Shown piece after piece: positions 29,882-39,040 of a DNA stretch of 64,000 bases (the first letter of the stretch is position 1; each line of letters opens with the position of its first letter). A program made the translations under genes and the position numbers. Origin of the DNA: Aromatoleum toluclasticum ATCC 700605 (GTDB lineage Bacteria; Pseudomonadota; Gammaproteobacteria; Burkholderiales; Rhodocyclaceae); assembly GCF_000378245.1 (NCBI RefSeq), contig NZ_KB899509.1, forward strand, positions 47,463 to 111,462. Direction: 5' to 3'. The notes beneath the pieces are model-generated. The model saw nothing but the letters and a program-made list of their open reading frames with translations. It was not told the DNA's origin and ran no database searches.

Positions 29882-30847
29882 TCAGAATTGGAGCAGCGCA
29901 GCGCCCCACGTGAAACCGCCACCGACACCTTCGACGACGATCCGCTGGCCCGTCCGGATGCGCCCGTCGCGCACCGCCAGATCGAGGGCGAGCGGGATGG
30001 ATGCCGCCGACGTGTTGCCATGACGGTCGACCGTCGCGATGACCTTATCCATCGGCACGCCGAGCCGCTTCGCAGTCGCCTGGATGATACGGATGTTGGC
30101 CTGATGCGGGATCAGCCAGTCGATCGTATCGGGCTGCACGCCGGCGTCGGCGAGCACCTCGTGCGCGACCTCGCCCAGCACCTTGACCGCAAACTTGAAC
30201 ACCGCCTGACCGTCCATGCGCAGGAAGGGGTCGCCGATCACCTGCCCCGAGGCCACCGCACCCGGCACGCAAAGGATGGGATGGTGGCTGCCGTCCGCGT
30301 GCAGTGCGGTCGCCAGGATGCCCGGCGCATCGGAGGCCTCGAGCACGACTGCGCCCGCCCCGTCGCCGAACAATACGCAGGTACCGCGGTCGGACCAGTC
30401 GAGAATGCGCGAGAACACTTCGGCACCGACCACCAGCGCGCGCTTGTGGCTGCCCGAACGGATGAATTTCTCGGCGATCGTCAGTCCATAGACGAAACCG
30501 GTACAAACGGCCTGCACGTCGAACGCGGCGGCGCCGTTGCGCATCCCCAGCTTCGACTGCAGCAGGGTCGCGGTACTCGGGAAGATGCAGTCGGGCGTGG
30601 AGGTCGCGACCACGACGAGATCGATGTCTTCGGGCTGCAGTCCCGCGGCGGCGATGGCGCGGCGGCTCGCTTCACACGCGAGATCGCTCGACGTAACATC
30701 GCTGGCCGCGAGGTGACGGGTGCTGATGCCCGTACGCTCAACGATCCATTTATCCGACGTATCGATACCACGCGCAACGAGATCGTCGTTACTGACCGGC
30801 TCGCCCGGCAGGAAGCTCCCGGTGCCAGCGATTCGTGCATAGATCAT
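29882..30847 (-). CDS. fabH: Beta-ketoacyl-ACP synthase III FabH
   Basis: 321 residues. It starts fatty-acid synthesis by condensing acetyl-CoA with malonyl-ACP. The catalytic Cys is in [14 protein letters not shown], His in [12 protein letters not shown] and Asn in [13 protein letters not shown]. Its ATG overlaps the plsX stop by 4 bp. Confidence 0.97.
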   Translation of the reverse strand: MIYARIAGTGSFLPGEPVSNDDLVARGIDTSDKWIVERTGISTRHLAASDVTSSDLACEASRRAIAAAGLQPEDIDLVVVATSTPDCIFPSTATLLQSKLGMRNGAAAFDVQAVCTGFVYGLTIAEKFIRSGSHKRALVVGAEVFSRILDWSDRGTCVLFGDGAGAVVLEASDAPGILATALHADGSHHPILCVPGAVASGQVIGDPFLRMDGQAVFKFAVKVLGEVAHEVLADAGVQPDTIDWLIPHQANIRIIQATAKRLGVPMDKVIATVDRHGNTSAASIPLALDLAVRDGRIRTGQRIVVEGVGGGFTWGAALLQF

Positions 30848-31857
30848 GCTGCTCTCCCCATGGCCGCCATGCGCTCGCTGATGCGTTCGACGAGGCGGTT
30901 CGACGCAGCTTCGGCGGCTCGGTGAATGGCCTGCTCGAACGCGTACACGTCGGCGGAGCCGTGGCTCTTGACCACCACTCCGCGCAGGCCCACCAAGGCC
31001 GCACCGTTGTAGCGGCGGTGATCGACGCGGTTCTTGAAACGCTTGAGCGCCGGCATCGCGACGACCGCCATGGCCTTGGTCAGCAGGCTACGGCTGAATT
31101 CCTCCTTGAGGAACGCAGCGAGCATCTGAGCAAGCCCCTCGGACGTCTTCAGCGCGACGTTGCCGACAAACCCGTCACACACGACGACGTCGGTCGTACC
31201 CTTGTAGATGTCGTCGCCTTCCACGTTGCCGTAGAAGTTCAGGCCGCTTCCCCGCAGGAGTTCGCCGGCGCGCTTCACGACATCGTTACCCTTGATCGCC
31301 TCTTCGCCGATGTTGAGCAAGCCTACCGACGGGCGATCAACGTGCTCGACCGCCGAGACGAGCATTGCCCCCATGATGCCGAACTGGAGCAGGTGCTCGG
31401 GCTCGCAATCGACGTTGGCACCGAGATCGAGCACATACACCTGCCCCTTGCGCGTAGGCAGGATCGTGGCGATCGCGGGCCGGTCAATGCCATCGAGCGT
31501 CTTGAGGACGAAACGCGAGATCGCCATCAGCGCACCGGTGTTGCCCGCGGACACTGCCGCCTGGGCCGTGCCGGCCTTCACGAGATCGACCGCCACGCGC
31601 ATCGAGGAATCCTTCTTGGTGCGCATGGCGATCGCTGGCGGATCGTCCATCTCAACGACCTCGGATGCAGCCCGGACCGAGAGACGATCCCCGAAACCAT
31701 TGCCGATGGCGGCCACAGCCTGATCGAGCGCGTCCTGACGCCCGACCAAAATGACCTTGGCCTCGGGATGATTGTGCAGGAAGGCACGCGCAGCCGGCAC
31801 CGTCACGGACGGGCCATGATCGCCGCCCATGCAATCTATCGCAACGGTGACACCCAT
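30844..31857 (-). CDS. plsX: Phosphate acyltransferase PlsX
   Basis: 337 residues. It converts acyl-ACP to acyl-phosphate for phospholipid synthesis. N-terminal [20 protein letters not shown], then [14 protein letters not shown] motif ([16 protein letters not shown]), [18 protein letters not shown] and [13 protein letters not shown]. The operon thereby joins fatty-acid initiation with phospholipid synthesis. An intrinsic-terminator-like hairpin lies between rpmF and this gene. Confidence 0.96.
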   Translation of the reverse strand: MGVTVAIDCMGGDHGPSVTVPAARAFLHNHPEAKVILVGRQDALDQAVAAIGNGFGDRLSVRAASEVVEMDDPPAIAMRTKKDSSMRVAVDLVKAGTAQAAVSAGNTGALMAISRFVLKTLDGIDRPAIATILPTRKGQVYVLDLGANVDCEPEHLLQFGIMGAMLVSAVEHVDRPSVGLLNIGEEAIKGNDVVKRAGELLRGSGLNFYGNVEGDDIYKGTTDVVVCDGFVGNVALKTSEGLAQMLAAFLKEEFSRSLLTKAMAVVAMPALKRFKNRVDHRRYNGAALVGLRGVVVKSHGSADVYAFEQAIHRAAEAASNRLVERISERMAAMGRAA

Positions 31858-31893
31858 GGTGCTTTCGCGCTACTCGAACAGGGACTCGGGATG

Positions 31894-31922
31894 AAAAAAC
31901 GGCGCAGACGCACTATGCGCCG
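31894..31922 (-). terminator. Terminator or attenuator between rpmF and plsX
   Basis: Minus strand: CGGCGCA (31916-31922) pairs with TGCGCCG (31900-31906) around a 9-nt loop, followed by six T (31894-31899). It lies 21 bp after the rpmF stop and 36 bp before plsX, so it probably lowers read-through from the ribosomal-protein gene into the lipid genes. Confidence 0.65.
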
Positions 31923-31943
31923 CGCCGCCTTGGAAGACAGGAC

Positions 31944-32123
31944 TTATTCGCCCTTGGTCTTGACGACTTTCTTGCCGCGATACACACCGCTCGGGCTGAT
32001 GTGGTGACGCAGGTGGACTTCGCCGGTGGTCGCTTCGACGGCGAGCGGCGGATTGGTCAGAAAGTCGTGGGCACGATGCATGCCACGCTTGGAGGGGGAT
32101 TTCTTGTTCTGCTGAACGGCCAT
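31944..32123 (-). CDS. rpmF: 50S ribosomal protein L32
   Basis: 59 residues: starts [20 protein letters not shown], contains [20 protein letters not shown] at the end. Short basic protein of the large subunit. The yceD-rpmF-plsX-fabH order is the classic proteobacterial arrangement that ties ribosome and lipid synthesis. The ATG (32121-32123) has AGGAG upstream. Confidence 0.98.
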   Translation of the reverse strand: MAVQQNKKSPSKRGMHRAHDFLTNPPLAVEATTGEVHLRHHISPSGVYRGKKVVKTKGE

Positions 32124-32150
32124 GAAAAACTCCTAGTACAAATATCGCGC

Positions 32151-32654
32151 CTATTCCGCGCCGTCGGTCTTGCGCAACTTTTCAAGCGACGCGAAAGGCG
32201 ATTCCTTTATGGCGCCACCATCAGGACGGGGCGCCTCACACATTTCATGCCGAGGCGCAATAGGCACCGCCAGCACGATCTCATCCTCGACAAACGCCGT
32301 CACATCCATGTCGGGCGTCGCCTCAATTGCATCGAATCCGTCTTCTTCCAGCTCGTCGTCCGCGATCGACTGACCGGGCCTGACCAGCTCGAACAGCGCA
32401 TCCAACTCCAACGGCCAAACCATGGAAGAGAGACAGCGCTGGCAGCGCACCTGCAACTCGCCCGAAACGGCGAGCCGCATGCGCGGCTTGCGATCCACCC
32501 CCATCTCGCCGACAAGGCTGAACTGCACGCTACCGGACTTGTCCAGCAACACGTCACCGAGTCGCCGCAATTCCGCCAGCGGAATGACCCCGCTCAGGCT
32601 GCGGCCTTCGGCTGCAAACTTGAACGGATCCGGAAGAACGCTTCGTTGCGGCAT
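32151..32654 (-). CDS. yceD: YceD (DUF177), large-subunit rRNA accumulation protein
   Basis: 167 residues. The DUF177 core has the paired cysteines in LQVRCQRCLSSM and an acidic region with DDELEEDGFDAIEATPDMD followed by EDEIVLAVPIAPRHEMC. YceD homologues are needed for 23S rRNA accumulation in plants and bacteria. First gene of the rpmF-plsX-fab operon, with a strong promoter just upstream and only 27 bp to rpmF. Confidence 0.93.
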   Translation of the reverse strand: MPQRSVLPDPFKFAAEGRSLSGVIPLAELRRLGDVLLDKSGSVQFSLVGEMGVDRKPRMRLAVSGELQVRCQRCLSSMVWPLELDALFELVRPGQSIADDELEEDGFDAIEATPDMDVTAFVEDEIVLAVPIAPRHEMCEAPRPDGGAIKESPFASLEKLRKTDGAE

Positions 32655-32663
32655 AAGGGGCGC

Positions 32664-32692
32664 ATGATATTATTTTCGGCTTCCCCTGTCAA
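32664..32692 (-). promoter_or_regulatory. Sigma-70 promoter of the yceD-rpmF-plsX-fab operon
   Basis: Minus strand: TTGACA (32687-32692), 17-bp spacer, TATCAT (32664-32669). The transcription start would fall only about 2-5 bp before the yceD ATG at 32654, so that transcript may have a very short leader. Confidence 0.75.
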
Positions 32693-32789
32693 AACCCCGA
32701 AACGCCTATTTTCAAGGATTTGCGCTACCGGCAAGGCTGCGCAAGCCTTAACCGCACCTTCCGACCGCCGTTCACGCGCCCCATCGACC

Positions 32790-33365
32790 ATGAAACTCGT
32801 ACTCGCCTCGACCTCTGCCTATCGCCGCATGCTCCTCGAACGCTTCCAGATCCCGTTCGAGACGGCCAGCCCGGAGATTGATGAAACCCCCCTGCCGGGC
32901 GAGACGCCGCCCGCGACGGCAAACCGCCTCGCGATCGAGAAGGCGCAGGCGGTCGCAATCAATCACACAGACGCCCTCGTGATCGGCAGCGATCAGGTCG
33001 CACACATCGGCGAGGAAATCTTCGGCAAGCCGGGCACCGTCGAGCGGGCGGTCGCCCAGTTGCGCCGCATGAGCGGACAGGCCGTCACTTTTCACACTGC
33101 ACTCGCGGTCGTCAACACCCGTACCGGCCACGTCCGCGGCGAGAGCGTCCCGACCTTCGTGCGCTTCCGCAGCCTCGACGACGACGAAATCGCGCGCTAC
33201 GTCGACAAGGAGCGCCCACTGGACTGCGCCGGCAGCGCCAAGTCGGAAGGACTGGGCATCACGCTCCTCGAGTCGCTTTCCGGCGACGATCCGACCGCCC
33301 TGATCGGCCTGCCGCTCATCGCGCTGTCGCACCTCCTGCGCGCTGAAGGCATGCAGCTCCCATGA
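32790..33365 (+). CDS. Maf-type nucleoside-triphosphate pyrophosphatase (YceF type)
   Basis: 191 residues. The N-terminal MKLVLASTSAYRRMLLERF and the catalytic Asp in VIGSDQVA match Maf proteins; the sequence is closest in style to YceF, which hydrolyses 7-methyl-GTP, rather than YhdE. Predicted to be a housecleaning enzyme for modified nucleotides. E. coli yceF is likewise divergent from yceD-rpmF. The ATG at 32790 is the only sensible start; it overlaps the next gene by 4 bp. Confidence 0.93.
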   Translation: MKLVLASTSAYRRMLLERFQIPFETASPEIDETPLPGETPPATANRLAIEKAQAVAINHTDALVIGSDQVAHIGEEIFGKPGTVERAVAQLRRMSGQAVTFHTALAVVNTRTGHVRGESVPTFVRFRSLDDDEIARYVDKERPLDCAGSAKSEGLGITLLESLSGDDPTALIGLPLIALSHLLRAEGMQLP

Positions 33366-34081
33366 GCGCACAGCACGGTGCACTGTTTCTCGTACCCGTG
33401 AGCCTCGGCGACACTGCTTGCTCGCATATTCTCCCGCACGAGGTGCAGGCGATCACACGTCGGCTCCGCCACTTTGTCGTCGAAAACGCCAAGACGGCAC
33501 GAACGGAGCTCAAGCGCCTCGAACACCCGGGCCCCTTGCGCGACATCGACATCCAGGTTTTGCCCGAGAAGGATGCCCCGTCCGCACTTGATGCCCTGCT
33601 GGCCCCGGCGCTTCAGGGGCACGATATCGGCCTGATGTCGGAAGCCGGCTGCCCGGCGGTCGCGGATCCCGGGGCACGACTGGTCGCACGCGCGCACGCA
33701 CTGGGTATCGAGGTGCGGCCGCTGGTCGGACCGTCGTCGATTCTTCTTGCCTTGATGGCGTCCGGCCTGAACGGCCAGAGCTTCGCCTTCAACGGCTATC
33801 TGCCCGTTTCCGAAGCGGAACGGGACGGACGCATCCGGCAGCTCGAGGATGAATCGCGCCGCCTGCAGCGCACGCAGATCTTCATCGAAACGCCCTACCG
33901 CAACGAGCGGCTCTTCGATGCCTTGCTGGCGAACTGCCGCCCGGCGACACGGTTGTGCGTTGCGCGCGAGCTGACGACGAACAACGAATGGGTGACCAGC
34001 ACGAGCATTGCCGACTGGCGACAGAAACCCCGGCCTGAACTGGCCAGGCGGCCCACGCTTTTCCTGATTCTCGCGAGCTGA
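33362..34081 (+). CDS. RsmI-like SAM-dependent methyltransferase (tetrapyrrole methylase family)
   Basis: 239 residues with the tetrapyrrole-methylase fold: LFLVPVSLGDTA at the start, LMSEAGCPAVADPGARLVARAH for SAM binding, VGPSSILLALMASGLNG, FNGYLPV and FIETPYRN. RsmI, the 16S C1402 2'-O-methylase, is the closest relative, but the start departs from the usual ATPIGNL motif and the sequence looks like a second, diverged copy. Its substrate is unknown. It is coupled to maf by a 4-bp overlap. Confidence 0.83.
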   Translation: MSAQHGALFLVPVSLGDTACSHILPHEVQAITRRLRHFVVENAKTARTELKRLEHPGPLRDIDIQVLPEKDAPSALDALLAPALQGHDIGLMSEAGCPAVADPGARLVARAHALGIEVRPLVGPSSILLALMASGLNGQSFAFNGYLPVSEAERDGRIRQLEDESRRLQRTQIFIETPYRNERLFDALLANCRPATRLCVARELTTNNEWVTSTSIADWRQKPRPELARRPTLFLILAS

Positions 34082-34094
34082 CCCCTGCCCTGCG

Positions 34095-34751
34095 TCAGGC
34101 GTTCTCGCGCAGCCACAGGGCGAGCTCCGCGGGCGAATCGAGGAGATCGACGACCTCCTCGGCCTCCAGCGCCGCCCTCGGATGAGCTCCGAAGGCTACG
34201 CCAAGCCCGGCCACCCCTGCGTTCTTCGCCATCTGGAGATCGTGCGTCGTGTCACCGACCATCAGCGTGCGATCCCGCGCAACACCGAGCTCGTCCATGA
34301 TTTCCTCCAGCATCGCCGGGTGCGGCTTCGAAAAGCATTCGTCCGCGCACCTCGTGGCGTGAAAGAACGGACCCAGCCCGCTGTGCTCGAGTGCGCGATT
34401 GAGGCCCAGCCGGCTCTTTCCGGTTGCGACGGCCAGCATCCGTCCGGCCACGGAAAGCTCCTCGATCATCGCGTACGCCCCGGGGAACAGCGACAGCTCG
34501 TGGTCCTGCGCCAGGTAATGGTAGCGATAGCGCTCGACCATCCGCGGATAGTCGGACTCGGAAAGGTCCGGCACCGCATGGCGCAGGGCATCGACCAACC
34601 CCAGCCCGATGACGTGACGCGCACGGGCCTCGGACGGCTCCGGCATATTGAGGTCGCGCGACGCGGCGAGGATCGCGTTCACGATCGCAGCCGCCGAATC
34701 CATGAGGGTACCGTCCCAGTCGAAAACGATGAGATCGAAGCGCTTAGCCAT
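34095..34751 (-). CDS. HAD-superfamily hydrolase (phosphoglycolate phosphatase-like)
   Basis: 218 residues. Motif I FDWDGTLMDS with both Asp residues, motif II Thr in LAVATGKSR, motif III Lys in SKPHPAMLEEI and motif IV VGDTTHDLQMAKNAG, with a helical cap between: a complete HAD-IA phosphatase. It resembles Gph, and similar genes often accompany rluC in betaproteobacteria, but the substrate cannot be read from sequence. The start ATG (34749-34751) overlaps the rluC end by 8 bp. Confidence 0.87.
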   Translation of the reverse strand: MAKRFDLIVFDWDGTLMDSAAAIVNAILAASRDLNMPEPSEARARHVIGLGLVDALRHAVPDLSESDYPRMVERYRYHYLAQDHELSLFPGAYAMIEELSVAGRMLAVATGKSRLGLNRALEHSGLGPFFHATRCADECFSKPHPAMLEEIMDELGVARDRTLMVGDTTHDLQMAKNAGVAGLGVAFGAHPRAALEAEEVVDLLDSPAELALWLRENA

Positions 34752-35703
34752 TCTTGCGAGACTCCGTTGCATCCAGGTGATCAATGAAGCCCTGCAGCTC
34801 TTCAGGGAGCGGCGACTGCAGCACGACCTGCTCCCCGGTCAGCGGATGGGCAAAGGAAAGATGGGCCGCATGGAGGAACATCCGCCTCAGCCCTTCCTGC
34901 TCGAGCGCCTTGTTGAGCGGAAAATCGCCGTACTTGTCGTCGCCGCACAGCGGAAAACCGAGGTGGGCAAGATGGACCCGGATCTGATGGGTACGGCCGG
35001 TCTTGAGCTCCACCTCGAGCAGACTGAAGCGTTGCCAGCGTCTCACGAGCCGCACGACACTGTGCGCCGGCTTGCCCTCGCCGCTCACCCGCACGCGCCG
35101 CTCCCCCTCCGGGGTGAGGAACTTGAACAGCGGCTCCTTCACATGCTGCAAGGGGTTGGCCCAGCGCCCGGGCACCAGCGTGAGATAGCGTTTTTCCACG
35201 CGCCCCTCGCGCATCATGTCGTGCAGCGCAGTCAGCGCCGAGCGCTTCTTCGCGATGATCAGCAGACCCGACGTTTCGCGATCGATGCGATGCGCGAGTT
35301 CGAGCATGCGCGCTTGCGGCCGCTGGCTGCGCAATTGCTCGATGACACCGAAGCTCACGCCGCTGCCACCGTGCACCGCCTTGCCCGAGGGCTTGTCGAT
35401 GACGAGGAGGGCATCGTCCTCATACACCACGGGCAGAGGCTTGCCGGCGGGCACCGCCGCCGGCGTGTTCGATTCGGCGACACGAACGGGAGGAATCCGC
35501 ACCTCGTCGCCGAGCGCGAGACGGTAGGTCGGACCAATCCGCCCGCCATTCACCCGCACTTCCCCGCTGCGCAGGATCCGATAGACGTGGCTCTTCGGCA
35601 CCCCTTTGCACACGCGCATGAGGTAGTTGTCTATCCGCTGACCGGCGACCGAGTCATCGATCCGTTCGCGCCGGACCGTCGCCGCTTTGCCTTGTGCCAT
35701 CAT
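34744..35703 (-). CDS. rluC: Ribosomal large subunit pseudouridine synthase RluC
   Basis: 319 residues. N-terminal S4 RNA-binding domain (RIDNYLMRVCKGVPKSHVYR, then VRVNGGRIGPTYRLALGD), then the RluA-type catalytic domain with the Asp in HRIDRETSGLLIIAKK and the later RTHQIRVHLAHLG. Predicted to modify 23S uridines 955, 2504 and 2580. Divergent from rne, as in E. coli. Two adjacent ATGs (35701-35703, 35698-35700) are possible; AGG lies too near the first, so the second is also plausible. Confidence 0.93.
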   Translation of the reverse strand: MMAQGKAATVRRERIDDSVAGQRIDNYLMRVCKGVPKSHVYRILRSGEVRVNGGRIGPTYRLALGDEVRIPPVRVAESNTPAAVPAGKPLPVVYEDDALLVIDKPSGKAVHGGSGVSFGVIEQLRSQRPQARMLELAHRIDRETSGLLIIAKKRSALTALHDMMREGRVEKRYLTLVPGRWANPLQHVKEPLFKFLTPEGERRVRVSGEGKPAHSVVRLVRRWQRFSLLEVELKTGRTHQIRVHLAHLGFPLCGDDKYGDFPLNKALEQEGLRRMFLHAAHLSFAHPLTGEQVVLQSPLPEELQGFIDHLDATESRKNG

Positions 35704-35716
35704 CCTGAAATATACT
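35687..35716 (+). promoter_or_regulatory. Candidate rne promoter
   Basis: TTGCCT (35687-35692), 18-bp spacer, TATACT (35711-35716). It overlaps the rluC start on the other strand. The predicted transcription start near 35723 would give rne a leader of about 360 nt. Confidence 0.5.
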
Positions 35717-36081
35717 TGCCGCCGGTTAGTCCCGGTTTCGTCGACGTCCCTCGCGCACCGATGCGGAGGAAAGCGGTCGATAACGAGCCCCAGAAGAGCT
35801 CCCGGACAACCAGAACGTGCTGTCCTTGCCGAAAAAGGCATCGATGGTAACGCAATCGACAATCTTCGATCCATTGGATTGAACAAAGACGCGTAACGCA
35901 CCCGCAGGATCAAGCGTTCCGGCCCACAGGCGGGAATGCATGAAATTCGACCAGCCGACCCATCACAGCCATTACCGACCGGAAAAAAGTAGAAGAACCT
36001 ACCCGCTCCTGATCACGTAACAAGCGCGATGGTGCGCGCCGTTCGTCCTGCCCGTGGGTTTCGCGCGGGGGAACGAAATCA
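35717..36081 (+). promoter_or_regulatory. Long 5' leader of rne
   Basis: About 365 bp without a convincing gene between the candidate promoter and the rne ATG. In E. coli the rne leader is 361 nt and folds into hairpins through which RNase E controls its own mRNA. Here I see only small hairpins by eye (for example TGCCGAAAAAGGCA near 35828-35841); a conserved fold needs computation. Confidence 0.5.
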
Positions 36082-38964
36082 ATGAAGCGCATGCTTTTCA
36101 ATGCGACGCAGGCCGAGGAACTGCGCGTCGCAATCGTGGATGGTCAGAAACTGATCGACCTCGATATCGAGTCGGCCGCCAAGGAACAACGCAAGAGCAA
36201 CATCTACAAGGCCGTCATCACGCGCATCGAGCCCAGCCTCGAAGCAGCGTTTGTTGATTACGGCTCCGAGCGGCATGGTTTTCTGCCGTTCAAGGAGATT
36301 TCGCGCTCCTACTTCGCGCCCGGCGTGGATGCCGGCAAGGCGCGCATTCAGGACGCGCTCAAGGAAGGTCAGGAGCTCATCGTCCAGGTCGAGAAGGACG
36401 AGCGTGGCAACAAGGGGGCGGCCCTTACCACCTACATCTCGCTCGCGGGACGCTATCTGGTCCTGATGCCGAACAATCCCCGCGGCGGCGGCGTTTCAAG
36501 GCGCGTCGAGGGTGACGAGCGCAGCGAGCTGCGCGAAGTCATGGATCAGCTAGAAGTTCCCGCAGGCATGAGTCTGATCGCGCGCACCGCAGCGATCGGC
36601 CGCAGCGCCGAGGAACTGCAGTGGGACCTCAACTACCTGCTGCAGCTGTGGCGTGCGATCGACGGAGCGGCGCAGTCGCAGTCGGGTGCGTTCCTGATCT
36701 ACCAGGAAGGCAGCCTCGTGATCCGCGCGATCCGCGACTACTTCCAGCCGGACATCGGCGAAATCCTGATCGACACCGATGACGTGTATGAGCAGGCCCG
36801 CCAGTTCATGGCCCATGTGATGCCGGCCAACGTGAATCGCGTGAAGCGTTACAGCGACGACGTGCCGCTGTTCTCGCGCTTCCAGATCGAGCACCAGATC
36901 GAGTCCGCCTACTCGCGCCAGGTAAGCCTGCCCAGCGGGGGCGCGGTCGTGATCGACCATACCGAAGCCCTTGTCTCCATCGACGTGAACTCCGGCCGCT
37001 CGACCAAGGGCGCGGACATCGAGGAAACGGCCTTCCGCACCAACCTCGAAGCGGCCGAGGAGATCGCACGCCAGCTCCGTCTGCGCGACCTCGGCGGCCT
37101 GATCGTCATCGACTTCATCGACATGGAGTCGCAGAAGAATCAGCGCGAGGTGGAGAACCGCCTGCGTGACGCGCTGCGCCACGACCGTGCGCGCGTCCAG
37201 ACCGGCAAGATCAGCCGCTTCGGCCTGCTCGAGCTTTCGCGTCAGCGTCTGCGTCCCGCGCTCGCGGAAACGAGCTACATTCCATGTCCGCGCTGCAACG
37301 GTACCGGCCACATCCGCAGCACGGAATCGTCCGCACTGCACATCCTGCGCATCCTCGAAGAGGAAGCGATGAAGGAAAACACCGGCGCAGTGCATCTGCA
37401 GGTTCCGGTCGATGTCGCGACCTTCCTCCTCAACGAGAAGCGTTCGGACATCGCGCACATCGAGTACCGACACAAGATCCAGCTGATCATCATCCCCAAC
37501 CGCCATCTCGAGACACCGCACCACGAGATCATCCGCCTGCGCCACGACCAGCTGAATCTCGAGGAAGTCGCGCTCGCCAGCTACCAGATGGTCGGCAAAC
37601 CTGAAGAAGTCGACCTTCGCCTGCCGACGAAGGACGACAAGAAACCGGCTCGCGCCGAAGCCGTCGTGAAGGGCATCGCGCCTGCGCAACCTGCCCCGAT
37701 GGTGGAACCGAAGCCCGAGCCTGCGGCCCCTTCAACCGCACAACCAGGCCTGATTGCGCGCCTCTTCGCGTGGCTGCGCAGCGAGAAGACCACCCCTGCT
37801 CCGCAACCCGCCGAAGAAGCACAGCCCAAACGCGAAGCGCGTCCGCGCGGCGAGCGCGGGGAAAGCCGTCGCGGCGGAAACAACCGCAACCGCCGCGAAG
37901 GCCAGCGCGCGGAACGCGAGGAGCCATCGCAGACCGCCCGCAACGGCGGCAGAAGCGAACAACGGCAAGAACGGCAGGAGCGCACCGAACGGGCCGAACG
38001 TCCGGAGCGTGGTGAACGCCAGGAACGCGCGGAGCGCACTGATCGTCCCGAAGCGTCAGAGCGCAGTGAAGGCCGCCGCCAGCGCGGACCGCGCCAGCCC
38101 AAGCCCGTCGAGGTCGTAGAGGCCCTCGACAATGCAGCCGAACTGCAGGCCGCAGAGGCCGTCGCAGCAGGCGGCGTGACCGAAGCAGCCGCACCGTCGG
38201 GCGAGGAAGGAGCGCCGGAGAAGCGCCGCCGTCGCAGCCGCGGTCGCCGCGATCGGCGTCCGGGTGAAGACCAGGGAGTCGTGACGGCAGAAGCGAGCGG
38301 CACTGAGACCATCGAAACGACGACCGCCGGCGAAGCCACGGAACCGGCCCTGCAAGCGATCGAGGCGCCAGCAGTCGCAACGGCCGAACCTGCCCTGGAG
38401 GTGATGAGTGCCACCGGAACGGAGGCGCCGCTGCCCGTCGTCGCCAGTGCGGCCGAAGCGGTAGCGGCCGAGATCGAGGAGGCGCCCATGCCCGTTCGTG
38501 CAATGGCACCGGCAGCCCCAACCGAGGCAGTAGCCGAGGCGACGCCGATCGTCGAGGAAGTAGCGGCCATCGAAGCAGCTCCGTTGGCACAAACCGATGA
38601 AGCACCAGCAAAGGTCGTCGCGCCGGTGGAGGAGCCCGCTGTTGCGCCGGCAGTCGCACCGGCTGCGGCTTCAGCCGAAGCCGAGCAACCGGCTCCGGTA
38701 GAAACCGCGGCCCTCGTCGCCGGGCAGGCCGCCACGGCCGAGGCATTGGAAGCCTCGCTCGAGCCATCGGCACCGATCGATCTCGGCAACTCGCTTGCGG
38801 AGAGCGGCCTCGTCATGATCGAAACGAGCAGCGAAAAGGTCCAGGCCTTCGCTCAGGACCATGCGGAAGAGGCCCCTGCGCGTCCGCTCGGTCGGCGTCC
38901 GCGGCCGTCGCCGGTGATCGTCGATGAGCCACTGCAACAGGTTGAAACCCACAAGCCGCACTGA
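36082..38964 (+). CDS. rne: Ribonuclease E
   Basis: 960 residues. Main endonuclease for mRNA decay and rRNA/tRNA processing. Catalytic half: S1 domain (about 36-120), 5' sensor/RNase H-like region, DNase I-like domain with metal-binding Asp301 (VSIDVNSG) and Asp344 (LIVIDFIDM), and the Zn-link CPRCNG (Cys402, Cys405). From about residue 530 the protein is non-globular: an Arg/Glu-rich run of ER, RP and QE repeats (about 580-680), a basic patch EKRRRRSRGRRDRRPGED, an Ala/Glu/Pro-rich stretch and a basic end (RPLGRRPRPSPVIVDEP). This fits a degradosome scaffold; the partners are unknown. Divergent from rluC. Confidence 0.97.
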   Translation: MKRMLFNATQAEELRVAIVDGQKLIDLDIESAAKEQRKSNIYKAVITRIEPSLEAAFVDYGSERHGFLPFKEISRSYFAPGVDAGKARIQDALKEGQELIVQVEKDERGNKGAALTTYISLAGRYLVLMPNNPRGGGVSRRVEGDERSELREVMDQLEVPAGMSLIARTAAIGRSAEELQWDLNYLLQLWRAIDGAAQSQSGAFLIYQEGSLVIRAIRDYFQPDIGEILIDTDDVYEQARQFMAHVMPANVNRVKRYSDDVPLFSRFQIEHQIESAYSRQVSLPSGGAVVIDHTEALVSIDVNSGRSTKGADIEETAFRTNLEAAEEIARQLRLRDLGGLIVIDFIDMESQKNQREVENRLRDALRHDRARVQTGKISRFGLLELSRQRLRPALAETSYIPCPRCNGTGHIRSTESSALHILRILEEEAMKENTGAVHLQVPVDVATFLLNEKRSDIAHIEYRHKIQLIIIPNRHLETPHHEIIRLRHDQLNLEEVALASYQMVGKPEEVDLRLPTKDDKKPARAEAVVKGIAPAQPAPMVEPKPEPAAPSTAQPGLIARLFAWLRSEKTTPAPQPAEEAQPKREARPRGERGESRRGGNNRNRREGQRAEREEPSQTARNGGRSEQRQERQERTERAERPERGERQERAERTDRPEASERSEGRRQRGPRQPKPVEVVEALDNAAELQAAEAVAAGGVTEAAAPSGEEGAPEKRRRRSRGRRDRRPGEDQGVVTAEASGTETIETTTAGEATEPALQAIEAPAVATAEPALEVMSATGTEAPLPVVASAAEAVAAEIEEAPMPVRAMAPAAPTEAVAEATPIVEEVAAIEAAPLAQTDEAPAKVVAPVEEPAVAPAVAPAAASAEAEQPAPVETAALVAGQAATAEALEASLEPSAPIDLGNSLAESGLVMIETSSEKVQAFAQDHAEEAPARPLGRRPRPSPVIVDEPLQQVETHKPH

Positions 38965-38982
38965 TCGACTGCGGCAAGCAGC

Positions 38983-39014
38983 AAAAAGGGGCGCCCGACG
39001 GGCGCCCCTTTTTG
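38983..39014 (+). terminator. Intrinsic terminator of rne
   Basis: AAAAAGGGGCGCCC and GGGCGCCCCTTTTT form a 9-bp G+C-rich core with flanking A/T pairs around a 3-4-nt loop. The symmetry suggests it also serves the convergent phosphatase gene. Confidence 0.9.
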
Positions 39015-39040
39015 CTTTCAGACGGTCGAACGGACCCCAG

